From JAXHMM01 sp964528445 (GTDB lineage Bacteria > Bacteroidota > Rhodothermia > Balneolales > Balneolaceae), in the NCBI GenBank assembly GCA_964528445.1, contig CAZGSL010000009.1, positions 8,513 through 72,512 of the forward strand: a DNA stretch of 64,000 bases, read 5' to 3'. Made by a program: the position numbers and the translations under genes. The notes below the pieces were generated by a model. That model saw only the letters and a program-made list of their open reading frames with translations, made no database searches and was not told where the DNA came from. Below, piece by piece: positions 26,585-35,933 of the stretch. Each line of letters begins with the position of its first letter. The stretch's first letter is position 1.

Positions 26585-27772
26585 ATGATCAGATACCTAA
26601 CAGCAGGCGAATCGCACGGACCATCCATTACGGGAATCGTGGAGGGGTTGCCCGCGGGTCTTCCCATCAGCGAAGAGGAAATCGCCCTGCACCTGGCCCG
26701 CCGGCAGAAAGGGTACGGGCGGGGGGGACGCATGGCTTTTGAAAAAGACCGGGCGGAAATATCGTCCGGTGTGCGATTCGGCAAAACCACCGGCGCGCCC
26801 GTCGCCATGAGCATGCCCAACCGCGCCTACGAAAAGGACGACGCCGACTGGCCCACCGTACTCAGCAAGAAGGGGTCCGGGGATGACGTGGAACCGGTCA
26901 CCGTACCCCGACCCGGACACGCCGATTTGACGGGCGTCCTGAAATACCGCTACGACGACATCAGGCCGGCCATTGAACGCTCCAGCGCGCGCGAAACCGC
27001 CATGAGGGTGGCCTGCTGCAGCACGGCACGGCTGTTGCTGAAACATTTTGGCATTGAGATAGGGGGACACGTCATTCGGATCGGGAGCATCGGGTACGAC
27101 GATCCCTGGGATGACGTCAGAAGACGGGTGGACCCGCTGGTGGAGGAGGGGGCGGAAAACCTCTTCCGGGCGGCGGACGAATCCCCCGTGCGCTGCCTGG
27201 ATGAGGAGCTGACCGGAGAAATGCGTCAGGAGATTATCCAGCGCCGGAAGGAGGGCAGCTCCCTGGGCGGGCACTATGAGATCGTGGTCACGGGTCTGCC
27301 CGGGGGACTGGGAAGTTTTATGCACTGGGACCGGAAACTGGAGGGAAAGATCGCCGGGGCCATTATGGGAACCCAGGCCATGAAAGGGGTGGAAATCGGT
27401 CTCGGCTTCGAAGCCGGCCGCCGGCATGGCCAGGTGGTGCACGACGAAATTACGAAGGAGGGCGACTCCTTCGGAAGAAGAACCAACCGTCTCGGCGGAT
27501 TCGAGGGGGGCGTCACCACCGGCATGCCGCTGATTATCCGGGGAGTCATGAAACCCATTCCCACCATGCTTACCCCCATCAAAACCGTAGACATAGAGAG
27601 CAGGGAAGAGACGGATACCCGCTACGAGCGATCCGACGTCTGTGCCCTGCCGCGTGCAGTCGTGGTAGTCGAAAGCGTGATCGCCCCGGCCATCGCGAAT
27701 GCCTTCCTGGAGAAATACGGCGGTGACTCCATCGAGGAGATCGAAGAACGTTATCCCCGGGGCGGCAAATAA
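26585..27772 (+). CDS. aroC: Chorismate synthase
   Basis: 395 residues, typical for the bacterial monofunctional type. TAGESHGPSITGIVEGLP (residues 5-22), the RPGHADLTGVLKY motif and the SSARETAMRVA motif match; VVVVESVIAPAIANAFLEK near the end. Converts EPSP to chorismate with reduced FMN as cofactor. Alone in its aromatic-biosynthesis role here; divergent from the mla operon. Confidence 0.96.
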   Translation: MIRYLTAGESHGPSITGIVEGLPAGLPISEEEIALHLARRQKGYGRGGRMAFEKDRAEISSGVRFGKTTGAPVAMSMPNRAYEKDDADWPTVLSKKGSGDDVEPVTVPRPGHADLTGVLKYRYDDIRPAIERSSARETAMRVACCSTARLLLKHFGIEIGGHVIRIGSIGYDDPWDDVRRRVDPLVEEGAENLFRAADESPVRCLDEELTGEMRQEIIQRRKEGSSLGGHYEIVVTGLPGGLGSFMHWDRKLEGKIAGAIMGTQAMKGVEIGLGFEAGRRHGQVVHDEITKEGDSFGRRTNRLGGFEGGVTTGMPLIIRGVMKPIPTMLTPIKTVDIESREETDTRYERSDVCALPRAVVVVESVIAPAIANAFLEKYGGDSIEEIEERYPRGGK

Positions 27773-27827
27773 GACGGGGACACGAAACCCGAAATAGTTT
27801 TTCCGGTTACACGTTATAGCGAAGACC

Positions 27828-28175
27828 ATGAACGGAGATCAAACACGGCTCAAGACCCTGGCACGCCAGGTCAGGGAAAATCCGGACGACTCCTTTGCCA
27901 AATTCGCACTGGCCCTGGAATGCAGGAAAAAAGGCCGCCTCGACAAGGCGCGCGTCCTTTTTGAAGATATTCGCAACCGTGACCCGGACTATGTGGGCGT
28001 CTATTACCACCTGGGAGCGGTTTACGAACGGCTGGACCGGCCGGCCGATGCCCGCGGATGTTACCAAAACGGCATCGGAGTCGCACGGGAACAAAACCGA
28101 AGCCGAACGGTTTCGGAACTGGAGGAGGCGCTACAGGAATTGAACATCGACCAGGATCAGGGAGAGGCACCATGA
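27828..28175 (+). CDS. Small tetratricopeptide-repeat protein
   Basis: 115 residues, no signal peptide. Two TPR units (about 18-50 and 52-86: FAKFALALECRKKGRLDKAR, YVGVYYHLGAVYERLDRPAD) form a short superhelical scaffold. Its stop overlaps the next gene's start as ATGA, so it is translationally coupled with the LysM protein. A binding-adaptor role is inferred. Confidence 0.85.
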   Translation: MNGDQTRLKTLARQVRENPDDSFAKFALALECRKKGRLDKARVLFEDIRNRDPDYVGVYYHLGAVYERLDRPADARGCYQNGIGVAREQNRSRTVSELEEALQELNIDQDQGEAP

Positions 28176-29269
28176 ATTACCTTCGGACGGCACTTATCAC
28201 CGCGGCCCTTTCGCTCATGATAGCCGCGACGGGAGAGGGACAAAACCGGCAGCATACCGTGCAGGAGGGAGAGACCCTCTTCCAGATTGCCCGCCAGTAT
28301 GATATCACCGTGGCCGATCTTCGAGCATGGAACGACCTGCAGGAAGACGAACTGAAGGTGGGACAGGCCCTGCTCGTACGCCCCCCCGCGGAGGAGGCGA
28401 TCGTCCACACGGTCGAGCCGCAGGAGACCCTCTTTTCGATATCCAAGAGATACGGGGTGAGTATCGCCGCCCTGAAACGCTGGAACAACCTGGAGAACAA
28501 TGCCCTGAAAATAGGCCAGGAACTCACCGTCTTTCCCGGCGACACCACCGCGGCGAATGCCCGGATCCCCATGTCGGAGAACGAACCTTCCCGGCAGAAT
28601 ACCTACTATACCGTGAAGAGCGGGGACAACCTGACCAGCATAGCACGCGAGCACAACATGAACCTGGAGGAGCTCAAGGCGCTCAACGATCTCACCTCCA
28701 ATACCATAAGGGTGGGACAGAGGCTAACGGTGCGCCAGCCGTCCGCTCCCCCGTCGGTAGAGGAGAGCGGGAACTCTTCCTCTCCGCAGGGAGCCTTCGT
28801 CCGCATTCGACTCGAAAACAATCCCTCGCTGCCGGAACTGCTGGAGCGGTACGAGATGGACGAGGAGGAATTCAACCTGCTCAATCCCGATCTTGCCGGA
28901 GAACCGCTCCGCAGCGGACAGCAGGTGACCATGCTCGCTCCTCCCAGCAGGAGCTACGCCAATCCATATCGGATTGACGCGGGCCTGAGTACCCTGGGCT
29001 CGGCACAGGTCAGCCGTTACAGCGAATCGGAGACCGGCAACACCACCACCAGCGGAGAGCTTTACACACCCGGTGAACTCACCGCGGCCCATTCCAACAT
29101 CGCCCTGGGTACGGTGGTATTCGTCCGGAATCCGCAAAACAGCCGTGGCGTATTCGTCCGGATAAACGACCGCACGGAGGGCGGCGGACTCAAGCTGTCT
29201 GGTTCGGCATGGCGGGCACTGCGCTTTCAGGCGGGCAATCCCACCGTCAACCTTTTTCAGCAGCAATGA
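28172..29269 (+). CDS. LysM-repeat protein with C-terminal RlpA-like double-psi barrel
   Basis: 365 residues from ATG 28172, overlapping the TPR gene (ATGA). Signal peptide (about 1-22). Three good LysM repeats (about 26-68, 78-120, 143-185: each GETLFQIARQYD type) and a fourth degenerate one (about 210-255) bind peptidoglycan. The C-terminal 100 residues (TTTSGELYTPGELTAAHSNI, VFVRINDRTEGGGLKLSGSA) resemble the RlpA barrel; the IDLS motif is replaced by LKLS, so lytic transglycosylase activity is doubtful. Confidence 0.88.
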   Translation: MNYLRTALITAALSLMIAATGEGQNRQHTVQEGETLFQIARQYDITVADLRAWNDLQEDELKVGQALLVRPPAEEAIVHTVEPQETLFSISKRYGVSIAALKRWNNLENNALKIGQELTVFPGDTTAANARIPMSENEPSRQNTYYTVKSGDNLTSIAREHNMNLEELKALNDLTSNTIRVGQRLTVRQPSAPPSVEESGNSSSPQGAFVRIRLENNPSLPELLERYEMDEEEFNLLNPDLAGEPLRSGQQVTMLAPPSRSYANPYRIDAGLSTLGSAQVSRYSESETGNTTTSGELYTPGELTAAHSNIALGTVVFVRNPQNSRGVFVRINDRTEGGGLKLSGSAWRALRFQAGNPTVNLFQQQ

Positions 29270-29994
29270 ATCCTACTCCGTCTCCCGTCCGTTCCTACTT
29301 CAGGGATACCCGCGGCCTGCTCTACAGCTATCTTATTTCCCTTCCCCTCCTGCTCCTCTACGAAGTTCTCATATATATCTCCCAGCCCGACCCGGAACAG
29401 GCGGTTCGAATTTCGGTAGACGTCTGGATTAAAACGCTCTTCTCTCTCGCCGGGACCAACGTGATCTCCGTAACGCTGGTGGTCGCTGCCCTGCTGGGGA
29501 TGGTTATCCTCTACCGGGAGCGGAAGAAACTGCGGTACCTGCGCCCGGGCTACTTTGCCGGCATGCTGCTCGAAGCCACGCTCTACGCCCTCCTGCTGGC
29601 CGGCGTGCTCTCCGCGCTGGTGGGTGCGCTCGGGATGATCCAGGCGGAAGGGGGCGGGGGACTCACCACGGTGCAGCAGCTGGCACTCTCCCTCGGGGCC
29701 GGACTCTACGAAGAGCTCTTTTTCAGGGTTCTCCTTGTCGGGGGACTCTATTTTATCCTGCAGAGACTCCTCGAGAGGAAATGGCTGGCTTTCTCCCTGT
29801 CGGTCCTGGCGGCGGCCATTCTCTTCAGCGGGGCTCATTATATCGGTGAAATGGGCGACTCATTCACCCTTGCCTCCTTTCTGTTCCGCTTCCTCTTCGG
29901 GCTCGCCCTGAATGCCGTCTATCTCTGGCGCGGATTCGGCATGGCGGCCTGGACCCACGCCATATACGACCTTATGGTCCTGGTAATCGCCTGA
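29266..29994 (+). CDS. CPBP-family intramembrane glutamic endopeptidase (CAAX protease-like)
   Basis: 242 residues from ATG 29266, which overlaps the LysM gene's stop (ATGA). About seven hydrophobic segments. Motif 1 EELFFRVLLVGGLYFI holds the catalytic Glu pair, motif 2 FSGAHYIGE, motif 3 HAIYDLMVLV. Family members process prenylated or bacteriocin-type peptides or regulate membrane proteolysis; the substrate is unknown. Third gene of a coupled three-gene unit (TPR, LysM, CPBP). Confidence 0.9.
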   Translation: MNPTPSPVRSYFRDTRGLLYSYLISLPLLLLYEVLIYISQPDPEQAVRISVDVWIKTLFSLAGTNVISVTLVVAALLGMVILYRERKKLRYLRPGYFAGMLLEATLYALLLAGVLSALVGALGMIQAEGGGGLTTVQQLALSLGAGLYEELFFRVLLVGGLYFILQRLLERKWLAFSLSVLAAAILFSGAHYIGEMGDSFTLASFLFRFLFGLALNAVYLWRGFGMAAWTHAIYDLMVLVIA

Positions 29995-30066
29995 GCGTAT
30001 GGTAACGGGAATGTCTTTATCGTCTGTTCATATAAAAATCCTATGATAAGCGACTGCGGATCGGCA

Positions 30067-30092
30067 ATGAGGGGGGATGAATGTCCCCTCAT
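30067..30092. terminator. Hairpin after the CPBP gene, without U-tract
   Basis: ATGAGGGG (30067-30074) and CCCCTCAT (30085-30092) are exact inverted repeats with a 10-base loop, about 70 bases after the CPBP stop. No T-run follows. The gap 29995-30273 otherwise holds only AT-rich sequence before the sigma-factor gene. Confidence 0.4.
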
Positions 30093-30273
30093 CGTGATTG
30101 ACAAAGAACCGTATCAACATAATCTATTTATTATTTAAGCTTAGTTTTAATATACTGTTAGTTCCGCTGGCGGCGGATGCCTGAACACGTGGCAGTATTG
30201 AGACGGCAGGCCGGCGGTAATCGGCTGTATATTATTTTCACACTATTTTGAAATCATTTGCCCATAGATCGGG

Positions 30274-30849
30274 ATGACAGAATTAACCAAAGAGGAAGTC
30301 CAGAAACAGAGTGATTTTGAAGAGGAAATTATTCCTCACCTGGATGCCATGTACAATTTCGCCCTACGGCTCACCTCCGACCCCAACGACGCGGAGGACC
30401 TGGTCCAGGATACCATCGTAAAGGCTTACCGCTTCTTCAGCAGTTACGAGAAGGGGACCAACGCGAAGGCGTGGCTCTTCCGCATCCTGAAGAACTCTTA
30501 CATCAACAACTACCGGAAAAAATCCAAGCAGCCCAACCAGGTGGACTACGACGAGGTCTCCACCTTTTACGAGACCATCCGGGCCGAGCGGACAGACACC
30601 TCCGACCTGGAGGACCGGATGTTTCGGGAGCTCATTGACGACGACATTTCCAATGCCCTGGAGGAGCTGCCGGAAGATTTTCGGACGGTCGTGCTGCTGT
30701 GTGACGTGGAGGGATTTACCTACGAAGAGATTGCCAACATGCTGGACGTGCCGATCGGGACCATCCGCTCCCGCCTGCACCGGGGACGAAACCTGCTGAA
30801 GGCCCAGCTTATGGAGTACGCCGAAAAACGCGGGTACCAGCCCGATTAA
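30274..30849 (+). CDS. ECF-type RNA polymerase sigma factor
   Basis: 191 residues. Region 2: FALRLTSDPNDAEDLVQDTI and KAYRFFSSYEKGTNAKAWLF; region 4: LEELPEDFRTVVLLCDVEGF then YEEIANMLDVPIGTIRSRLH. No separate anti-sigma gene is next to it. This subgroup (long linker FYETIRAERTDTSDL between regions) is widespread in the FCB group and often acts as an envelope or general stress factor. It is convergent with a histidine kinase gene at a 10-base gap. Confidence 0.93.
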   Translation: MTELTKEEVQKQSDFEEEIIPHLDAMYNFALRLTSDPNDAEDLVQDTIVKAYRFFSSYEKGTNAKAWLFRILKNSYINNYRKKSKQPNQVDYDEVSTFYETIRAERTDTSDLEDRMFRELIDDDISNALEELPEDFRTVVLLCDVEGFTYEEIANMLDVPIGTIRSRLHRGRNLLKAQLMEYAEKRGYQPD

Positions 30850-30859
30850 CCCCCCCTCT

Positions 30860-32149
30860 TCAGGCACGTGGTTGAGCTATGCTCAGCACAATCCGCACCA
30901 CCGTACCTTTTCCGGGTTCGGAGCGCAGGATGAATATACTTCCGTCGTGATATTCCTCGATAATACGCCTGGTCAGGCTCAACCCGAGTCCCCACCCCCG
31001 TTTCTTGGTTGAATAGCCGGGCTTAAATACTTCACTGTGATACTTTTTTTCAATGCCCGATCCCGAATCCTCCACATCGATGGCAAGCTCGCTCTCTATG
31101 CGGTGGACCCGAACCGAGACGAAGGCCTCCTCCTGGGAGGATCCGATGGCATCCATGGCGTTCTTGATCAGATTCTCCACGGCCCATTTTAGAAGTTCGG
31201 GATTCACGCGAACGCTGGCATTCGCCTCAATACTTTTTCTAACCGCTATATTGCTGCTGCGCTGGGGAAGGCGGCGTTCCATATAGGAGACCAGCTCCCC
31301 TATCAACGGCTCTATCGGCCGGGTTTCCAGCTCCGGTTCCGAACCGATCTTGTTGAACCGGTCGGCCACATCCCGGAGACGCGTGATATCGTTCTCCAGC
31401 TCATCGCAGATATTGCGGGTGAATTCGTCATCGGACTTCTCCTCCCTCAACAACTCCACCCATCCGTAGAGGCTCGACAAGGGAGTCCCCAGCTGGTGGG
31501 CGGCCTCCTTGGTCATTCCCACCCAGAGATTCGACTGTTCGGACCGGGTCATCGTACGATAGCTGATGAAGGCCGTGCCTAGCAGCAGGGCCAGGAGACT
31601 GAGCTGGATGTAGGGGAACCAGCGCAGATAGCGTACGGTGGCGCTCTCCCCGTAGTAGACGTACTGGGTAACGGAATACTGTTCGTTTCCAAAGGATATT
31701 TCGATGGGCGGATTCGTCTCCGCAAATTCCTCGATCAGCTCCTGGTCCGGCTCGCCGTCCACATTACGCGAGGCGTTGATCTCGCCCTGGGCATTGGTGA
31801 TGACGGCCGGAACCTGGAAACGGTCGGGACTGAGTATGATCTCCCTGACCACAAAATTCTGGGTGGTTCGATCGCTTTCGGCCTCTTCGATCATATCGAT
31901 GAGACTGTCCGGCGCTGCATCGTTGCTGCGGAGCCAGTTGGCGGCTCCCAGCAGGTTCCGGCTCACTTCATCCATGGAGGGATTGCCGGTATACTCAAGG
32001 GCACGGGCCCAGAGCTCCACGCTGGAGCGCTCCTGTTCGAGGATCTGATTGATCAGGTATTGATTATAGGCGAACGATCCGATCCCGATCAGCACCAGCA
32101 GCCCGATAAGGACCATGTTGAGTCGGCTGGAAGTCAGATAATATTTCAT
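30860..32149 (-). CDS. Sensor histidine kinase
   Basis: 429 residues. Membrane helix near residues 11-30, an extracytoplasmic sensor part (about 31-170), a second helix (about 175-195: FPYIQLSLLALLLGTAFISY), then the H-box (EAAHQLGTPLSSLYGWVELL, phospho-His in AHQLGTP) and a complete ATPase domain: N box LKWAVENLIKNAMDAI, G1 DSGSGIEKK, G2 STKKRGWGLGLSL. Catalytically intact as far as seen. No partner response regulator is adjacent; the convergent ECF gene suggests no simple pairing. Confidence 0.92.
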   Translation of the reverse strand: MKYYLTSSRLNMVLIGLLVLIGIGSFAYNQYLINQILEQERSSVELWARALEYTGNPSMDEVSRNLLGAANWLRSNDAAPDSLIDMIEEAESDRTTQNFVVREIILSPDRFQVPAVITNAQGEINASRNVDGEPDQELIEEFAETNPPIEISFGNEQYSVTQYVYYGESATVRYLRWFPYIQLSLLALLLGTAFISYRTMTRSEQSNLWVGMTKEAAHQLGTPLSSLYGWVELLREEKSDDEFTRNICDELENDITRLRDVADRFNKIGSEPELETRPIEPLIGELVSYMERRLPQRSSNIAVRKSIEANASVRVNPELLKWAVENLIKNAMDAIGSSQEEAFVSVRVHRIESELAIDVEDSGSGIEKKYHSEVFKPGYSTKKRGWGLGLSLTRRIIEEYHDGSIFILRSEPGKGTVVRIVLSIAQPRA

Positions 32150-32306
32150 CAGGACGGCGCTATGCGGTTAATTCCATGCATAATGTATAAAATTCCGAAC
32201 TTATGCATCGGGTAACGGGAGAGCCTTCTGCCGTTGAGCGATAGACCGTCCCGCTGAGAAGTGCGACATTGGTCCTTTTGCGGGAAGAGGAACGGATCAG
32301 GCGACG

Positions 32307-33584
32307 CTAGGCGGAGGCCTTCCGTTTTTCATAGACAGGCGGGGCGTTCTCTTCTATGGTCTCGCGGGTGATCACACAGCGCTCGATATTCTTCATGGAG
32401 GGGAGCGTGAACATGATATCAAGCATGGAACTCTCCATAATCGACCGGAGTCCCCGTGCGCCGGTTTTCCGCTTGAGCGCTTTCTCGACGATTATATCGA
32501 GTGCCTCATCTTCGAAAATGAGCTCCACTCCCTCCATCTGGAAGAGCTTCTTGTACTGCTTGGTGAGTGCGTTCTTGGGCTGAACCAGTATATCCACCAT
32601 GGCACTCTTGGACAGCTGGTGAAGTCCCGCAATAACCGGAAGACGGCCGATAAGTTCGGGTATCAGCCCGTACTTCTGGAGATCTTCGGGCTCAACATAG
32701 GTGAAAATGTCGGGATTGTCCTTGTCGTATTTCACCTGCTCCTGCGAGTGGAATCCCATGGAACTGACCGACAGCCTCCGGGCGATAATCTCCTCAAGCC
32801 CGCTGAAAGCACCTCCGCAGATAAACAGGATATTGGAGGTATCCACCTGGATAAAACTCTGCTCGGGATGCTTCCGGCCGCCCTTCGGAGGGATGTTTGC
32901 CACCGTGCCCTCCAGGATTTTCAGAAGCGCCTGCTGCACCCCCTCCCCGGAAACATCCCGGGTGATGGAGGGATTGTCGCTCTTGCGGGCCACTTTATCC
33001 ACTTCGTCTATGTAGACAATACCCCGCCTGGCCTGCTCTACATCGTAATCGGCAGACTGAAGCAGGCTGGAGAGAATGCTCTCTACATCCTCTCCCACAT
33101 ATCCCGCTTCGGTAAGAACGGTGGCGTCGGCAATCGTAAAGGGCACATCGATGATATCGGCCAGGGTTCGGGCCAGCAGCGTCTTTCCGCAGCCGGTGGG
33201 CCCCAGGAGCATGATGTTGCTCTTCTCTATCTCCGTATCGTCAAACTCATCCTGAAGCTCGCTGCCGATGCGTTTGTAGTGGTTATAGACGGCTACTGAG
33301 AGGGTTTTCTTGGCCTCCTCCTGCCCGATTACATATTCATCCAGGCGCGCCTTGATTTCGGCGGGCTTGAGCAGGGGACGGTACCTCTTCTCCCTTTTCT
33401 TGGCCATGGAGGCCAGGTCGCTCTTTACGATGCCGGAAGCGTCGGATACGCAACGGTCGCAGATGTAGACGTCGTTCGGCCCGGCTACCATGCTGTTGAC
33501 CTCATGGCTGGACCTCCCGCAGAACGAACAGTGGATGGTACTGTCGCCGCCCCCGCTACCGCTATTTGTCTCCTTGTCGCTCAT
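32307..33584 (-). CDS. clpX: ATP-dependent protease ATPase subunit ClpX
   Basis: 425 residues. N-terminal zinc domain (CSFCGRSSHEVNSM...YICDRCV), Walker A GPTGCGKTLLARTLADI, Walker B IVYIDEVDKVARK, sensor and substrate loops, and the IGF-like ClpP-binding loop (LIPELIGRLPVIAG is the sensor-2 area). Unfolds tagged substrates into ClpP. Directly downstream of clpP (14-base gap). Confidence 0.97.
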   Translation of the reverse strand: MSDKETNSGSGGGDSTIHCSFCGRSSHEVNSMVAGPNDVYICDRCVSDASGIVKSDLASMAKKREKRYRPLLKPAEIKARLDEYVIGQEEAKKTLSVAVYNHYKRIGSELQDEFDDTEIEKSNIMLLGPTGCGKTLLARTLADIIDVPFTIADATVLTEAGYVGEDVESILSSLLQSADYDVEQARRGIVYIDEVDKVARKSDNPSITRDVSGEGVQQALLKILEGTVANIPPKGGRKHPEQSFIQVDTSNILFICGGAFSGLEEIIARRLSVSSMGFHSQEQVKYDKDNPDIFTYVEPEDLQKYGLIPELIGRLPVIAGLHQLSKSAMVDILVQPKNALTKQYKKLFQMEGVELIFEDEALDIIVEKALKRKTGARGLRSIMESSMLDIMFTLPSMKNIERCVITRETIEENAPPVYEKRKASA

Positions 33585-33597
33585 TCAGAATCGGTTG

Positions 33598-34251
33598 TCA
33601 CTCCTCTTTTTCGCCGTTGCGGGTCATGATGTTGTCCACCAGACCGTAATCTTTCGCCTCGTCAGCACTCATCCATTTGTTGCGGTCGGAATCTTCCATC
33701 ACCTTCTCCTGGGTCTGTTCGCTGTGGTCGGCCAATATGCCGCTCAATACCTTCTTTATTCTCAAAATCTCCTGGGCCTCGATCTCAATATCGCTGGCCT
33801 GGCCCTGCACGCCTCCAAGCGGCTGGTGGATCATGACCCGGGCATGGGGCAGAAGGTTCCGCTTGCCCTTCGTCCCCGCCGCCAGCACGACAGCTCCCAT
33901 GGAGGCCGCCATGCCCACGCACGTGGTCGCCACATCGCACTTAACATACTGCATGGTGTCGTAAATAGCCAAACCGGAAGAAACGACCCCGCCGGGGCTG
34001 TTGATGTAGAGGTTAATATCCTTTTCGGGATCTTCCGACTCCAGAAAGAGCATCTGGGCCACCACAGAACTTGCCACGGCATCCGTTACGGGGGTGCCGA
34101 GGATAACGATCCGGTCTTTCAGCAGCCTCGAATAGATGTCGTAGGCCCGCTCGCCCCGGTTGGTGGTCTCCACCACCATGGGTACCAGCTGATTCTGGGT
34201 GCGGTTTAACTCCTCCATGGAGGGCATTTCAAAAAGTGGTTGCTTCTGCAT
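33598..34251 (-). CDS. clpP: ATP-dependent Clp protease proteolytic subunit
   Basis: 217 residues. Catalytic Ser in GMAASMGAVVLAAG, His in LPHARVMIHQPLGG and Asp in the following helix region. Forms the 14-mer degradation chamber served by ClpX. Middle gene of tig-clpP-clpX, 32 bases after tig. Confidence 0.97.
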   Translation of the reverse strand: MQKQPLFEMPSMEELNRTQNQLVPMVVETTNRGERAYDIYSRLLKDRIVILGTPVTDAVASSVVAQMLFLESEDPEKDINLYINSPGGVVSSGLAIYDTMQYVKCDVATTCVGMAASMGAVVLAAGTKGKRNLLPHARVMIHQPLGGVQGQASDIEIEAQEILRIKKVLSGILADHSEQTQEKVMEDSDRNKWMSADEAKDYGLVDNIMTRNGEKEE

Positions 34252-34283
34252 GTCAGTCGACCCTGGTCTCTGTTTTTGACCCG

Positions 34284-35576
34284 CTAGCCGCGGGATTTAA
34301 TTTTTTCCTCGTTGCGTTCCTGGTACGTATCCTTGTCAACTTCCTCGGTTTGAACTTCGTCCATCAACTTGTCAAATACCTTGTTTTCACGGATACTGTT
34401 GCGTAATCCCTCCAGCTGCTGGGGATTCTGGGCAAACATATTCCGCATCTGGTCCACCGTCACTCCGTAACGTGCGGCCTCGGCTTCCAGATGTTCATCT
34501 ATATCTTCGGGTTTTATCTCGATATCGTCAAATTTTTCCTGAAGCTTCTCATTGATAAAAAACCACCTGGCATCTCTCAGAGCACGGTCCCGGACCTCCT
34601 CCCGATAGGCCTCCTCGTCAAAATCCTCCGGAAGCTCGCCACCGGACTGCTGGGCGACACGCTGCACGTACTGGTTCAGCACCTGCTCCAGGAATACTTC
34701 CGGAACCTCAATATCATGGGCCTCAACCATTTCATCGATTACATCGTTCTTGAAAAGATCCCTGGCGGTCTGGTCGTAATACTCCTGGATCCGGCTTTTT
34801 AAGAGGCTTCTGTACTCGTCCACATTCCTGGCTTCCCCGTCGGTCTGCTCTTTCGCAAACTGGTCTGTCAGATCCGCCTTGTGCAGTTTCTCCACCTTGC
34901 GGAGGACCAGCCGGAAGGCGTCTTTCTCCTCTTCCCCCACTTCCACGGTTACCTCGTCGCCGGGCTCGCTGCCCGCCAGGTCCTCCCGGAATTGCTTGAA
35001 CTCATCCTTGCGAAGGTCAATGACCTGACCTTCATCTGTTTCATCCTCGATCGGTTCTCCCTCCTCATCCAGGTGAATGGCGTCGACCGTTACCTTGCTC
35101 TCCTCGTCAGCGGCCTCCTCCACAATCTCCCAGTTACCCTGCTGCTCAAGGGCGTGTTCCACCTCCCGGTCAACCTCTTCGTCGGTCACGTCGTGAACCA
35201 TCCGCTCCACGGTAATTTCCGACAGATCCACGAGCTCGAATTCGGGCCGCGAACCAATTTTGAAACGGGCCTCCAGCTTGTCGTTTTCCCAGCTCATCTC
35301 CGTCATCTGGGTTTCCCCGACGGGATCGAGCTCCGGTACGACCTCTTTTTCGTAGACCTCCTGAACGTACTTGCCGACCTCCTCCTGCTCGATCTCATCG
35401 CCGAAGCGTTTCCGCACCAGTTTAACGGGAACCTTTCCCGGGCGGAAGCCGGGCATATTAATCTGGTCCTTGTATTTTTTGTAGGCTTCCTTGAACTTGG
35501 GTTCCAGATCGTCCCGGCCGGCGGTAATCACCACTTCCTTGTCAACCGCGCTTATGTCTTCTACAGATATGTCCAC
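34284..35576 (-). CDS. tig: Trigger factor
   Basis: 430 residues. Ribosome-binding signature in MPGFRPGKVPVKLVRKRFG (about residues 40-58), a PPIase domain (about 155-240: SKVTVDAIHLDEEGEPIEDE) and the C-terminal helical chaperone domain. Acidic Glu/Asp-rich composition. The tRNA-Leu gene is 85 bases upstream on the same strand and its promoter may also serve tig. Confidence 0.95.
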   Translation of the reverse strand: MDISVEDISAVDKEVVITAGRDDLEPKFKEAYKKYKDQINMPGFRPGKVPVKLVRKRFGDEIEQEEVGKYVQEVYEKEVVPELDPVGETQMTEMSWENDKLEARFKIGSRPEFELVDLSEITVERMVHDVTDEEVDREVEHALEQQGNWEIVEEAADEESKVTVDAIHLDEEGEPIEDETDEGQVIDLRKDEFKQFREDLAGSEPGDEVTVEVGEEEKDAFRLVLRKVEKLHKADLTDQFAKEQTDGEARNVDEYRSLLKSRIQEYYDQTARDLFKNDVIDEMVEAHDIEVPEVFLEQVLNQYVQRVAQQSGGELPEDFDEEAYREEVRDRALRDARWFFINEKLQEKFDDIEIKPEDIDEHLEAEAARYGVTVDQMRNMFAQNPQQLEGLRNSIRENKVFDKLMDEVQTEEVDKDTYQERNEEKIKSRG

Positions 35577-35661
35577 TAACGTACTCCGAATAAGGGTTTA
35601 ATTAAAAATCGACGTATTCGTTCCTCGGGGTGCCTGCCAGAATGCAGAATGGATTGGCCTG

Positions 35662-35744
35662 TACGAGAGGGGGGACTCGAACCCCCACGCCATAAAGGCA
35701 CCAGGTCCTAAACCTGACGCGTCTACCAATTCCGCCACTCTCGC
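35662..35744 (-). tRNA. tRNA-Leu (anticodon TAG)
   Basis: Minus strand. Acceptor GCGAGAG pairs with CTCTCGT (a G-U pair at position 1-72). D arm contains AATTGGTAGACGC, anticodon arm CAGGTTTAGGACCTG with anticodon TAG, a long variable arm (TGCCTTTATGGCG) as expected for class II leucine tRNA, and T arm GGGGGTTCGAGTCCCCC. The 3' CCA is not encoded. Reads CUN codons. Confidence 0.95.
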
Positions 35745-35778
35745 ATTTTCACACCTACCATCGGCGATTCAAAGCCAC

Positions 35779-35809
35779 CAAAATTACGGCTTTTTTGCTC
35801 TGTTATCAA
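35779..35809 (-). promoter_or_regulatory. Promoter of the tRNA-Leu gene (Bacteroidota type)
   Basis: Minus strand: TTG (35809-35807), 20 bases, then TAATTTTG (35786-35779), an exact TAnnTTTG match. Distance to the tRNA 5' end is about 35 bases. No other promoter is obvious in the 85 bases before tig, so tig may depend on it too. Confidence 0.6.
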
Positions 35810-35933
35810 CAGAAATAAGGGGGATGTAATTCATTCTCTGTCTGGTAAACGTTCTCTAATTTACTATTTTGGGACTGCGGAAGGGCCCTGCCCTGCCGAC
35901 GTACCCAGTAATGCGTATTCAACGACTCATTCC

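Noticed and set aside
26597..27829. A 410-codon minus-strand frame opposite aroC
   Set aside because: The chorismate synthase motifs are clear on the plus strand; the other is a shadow.
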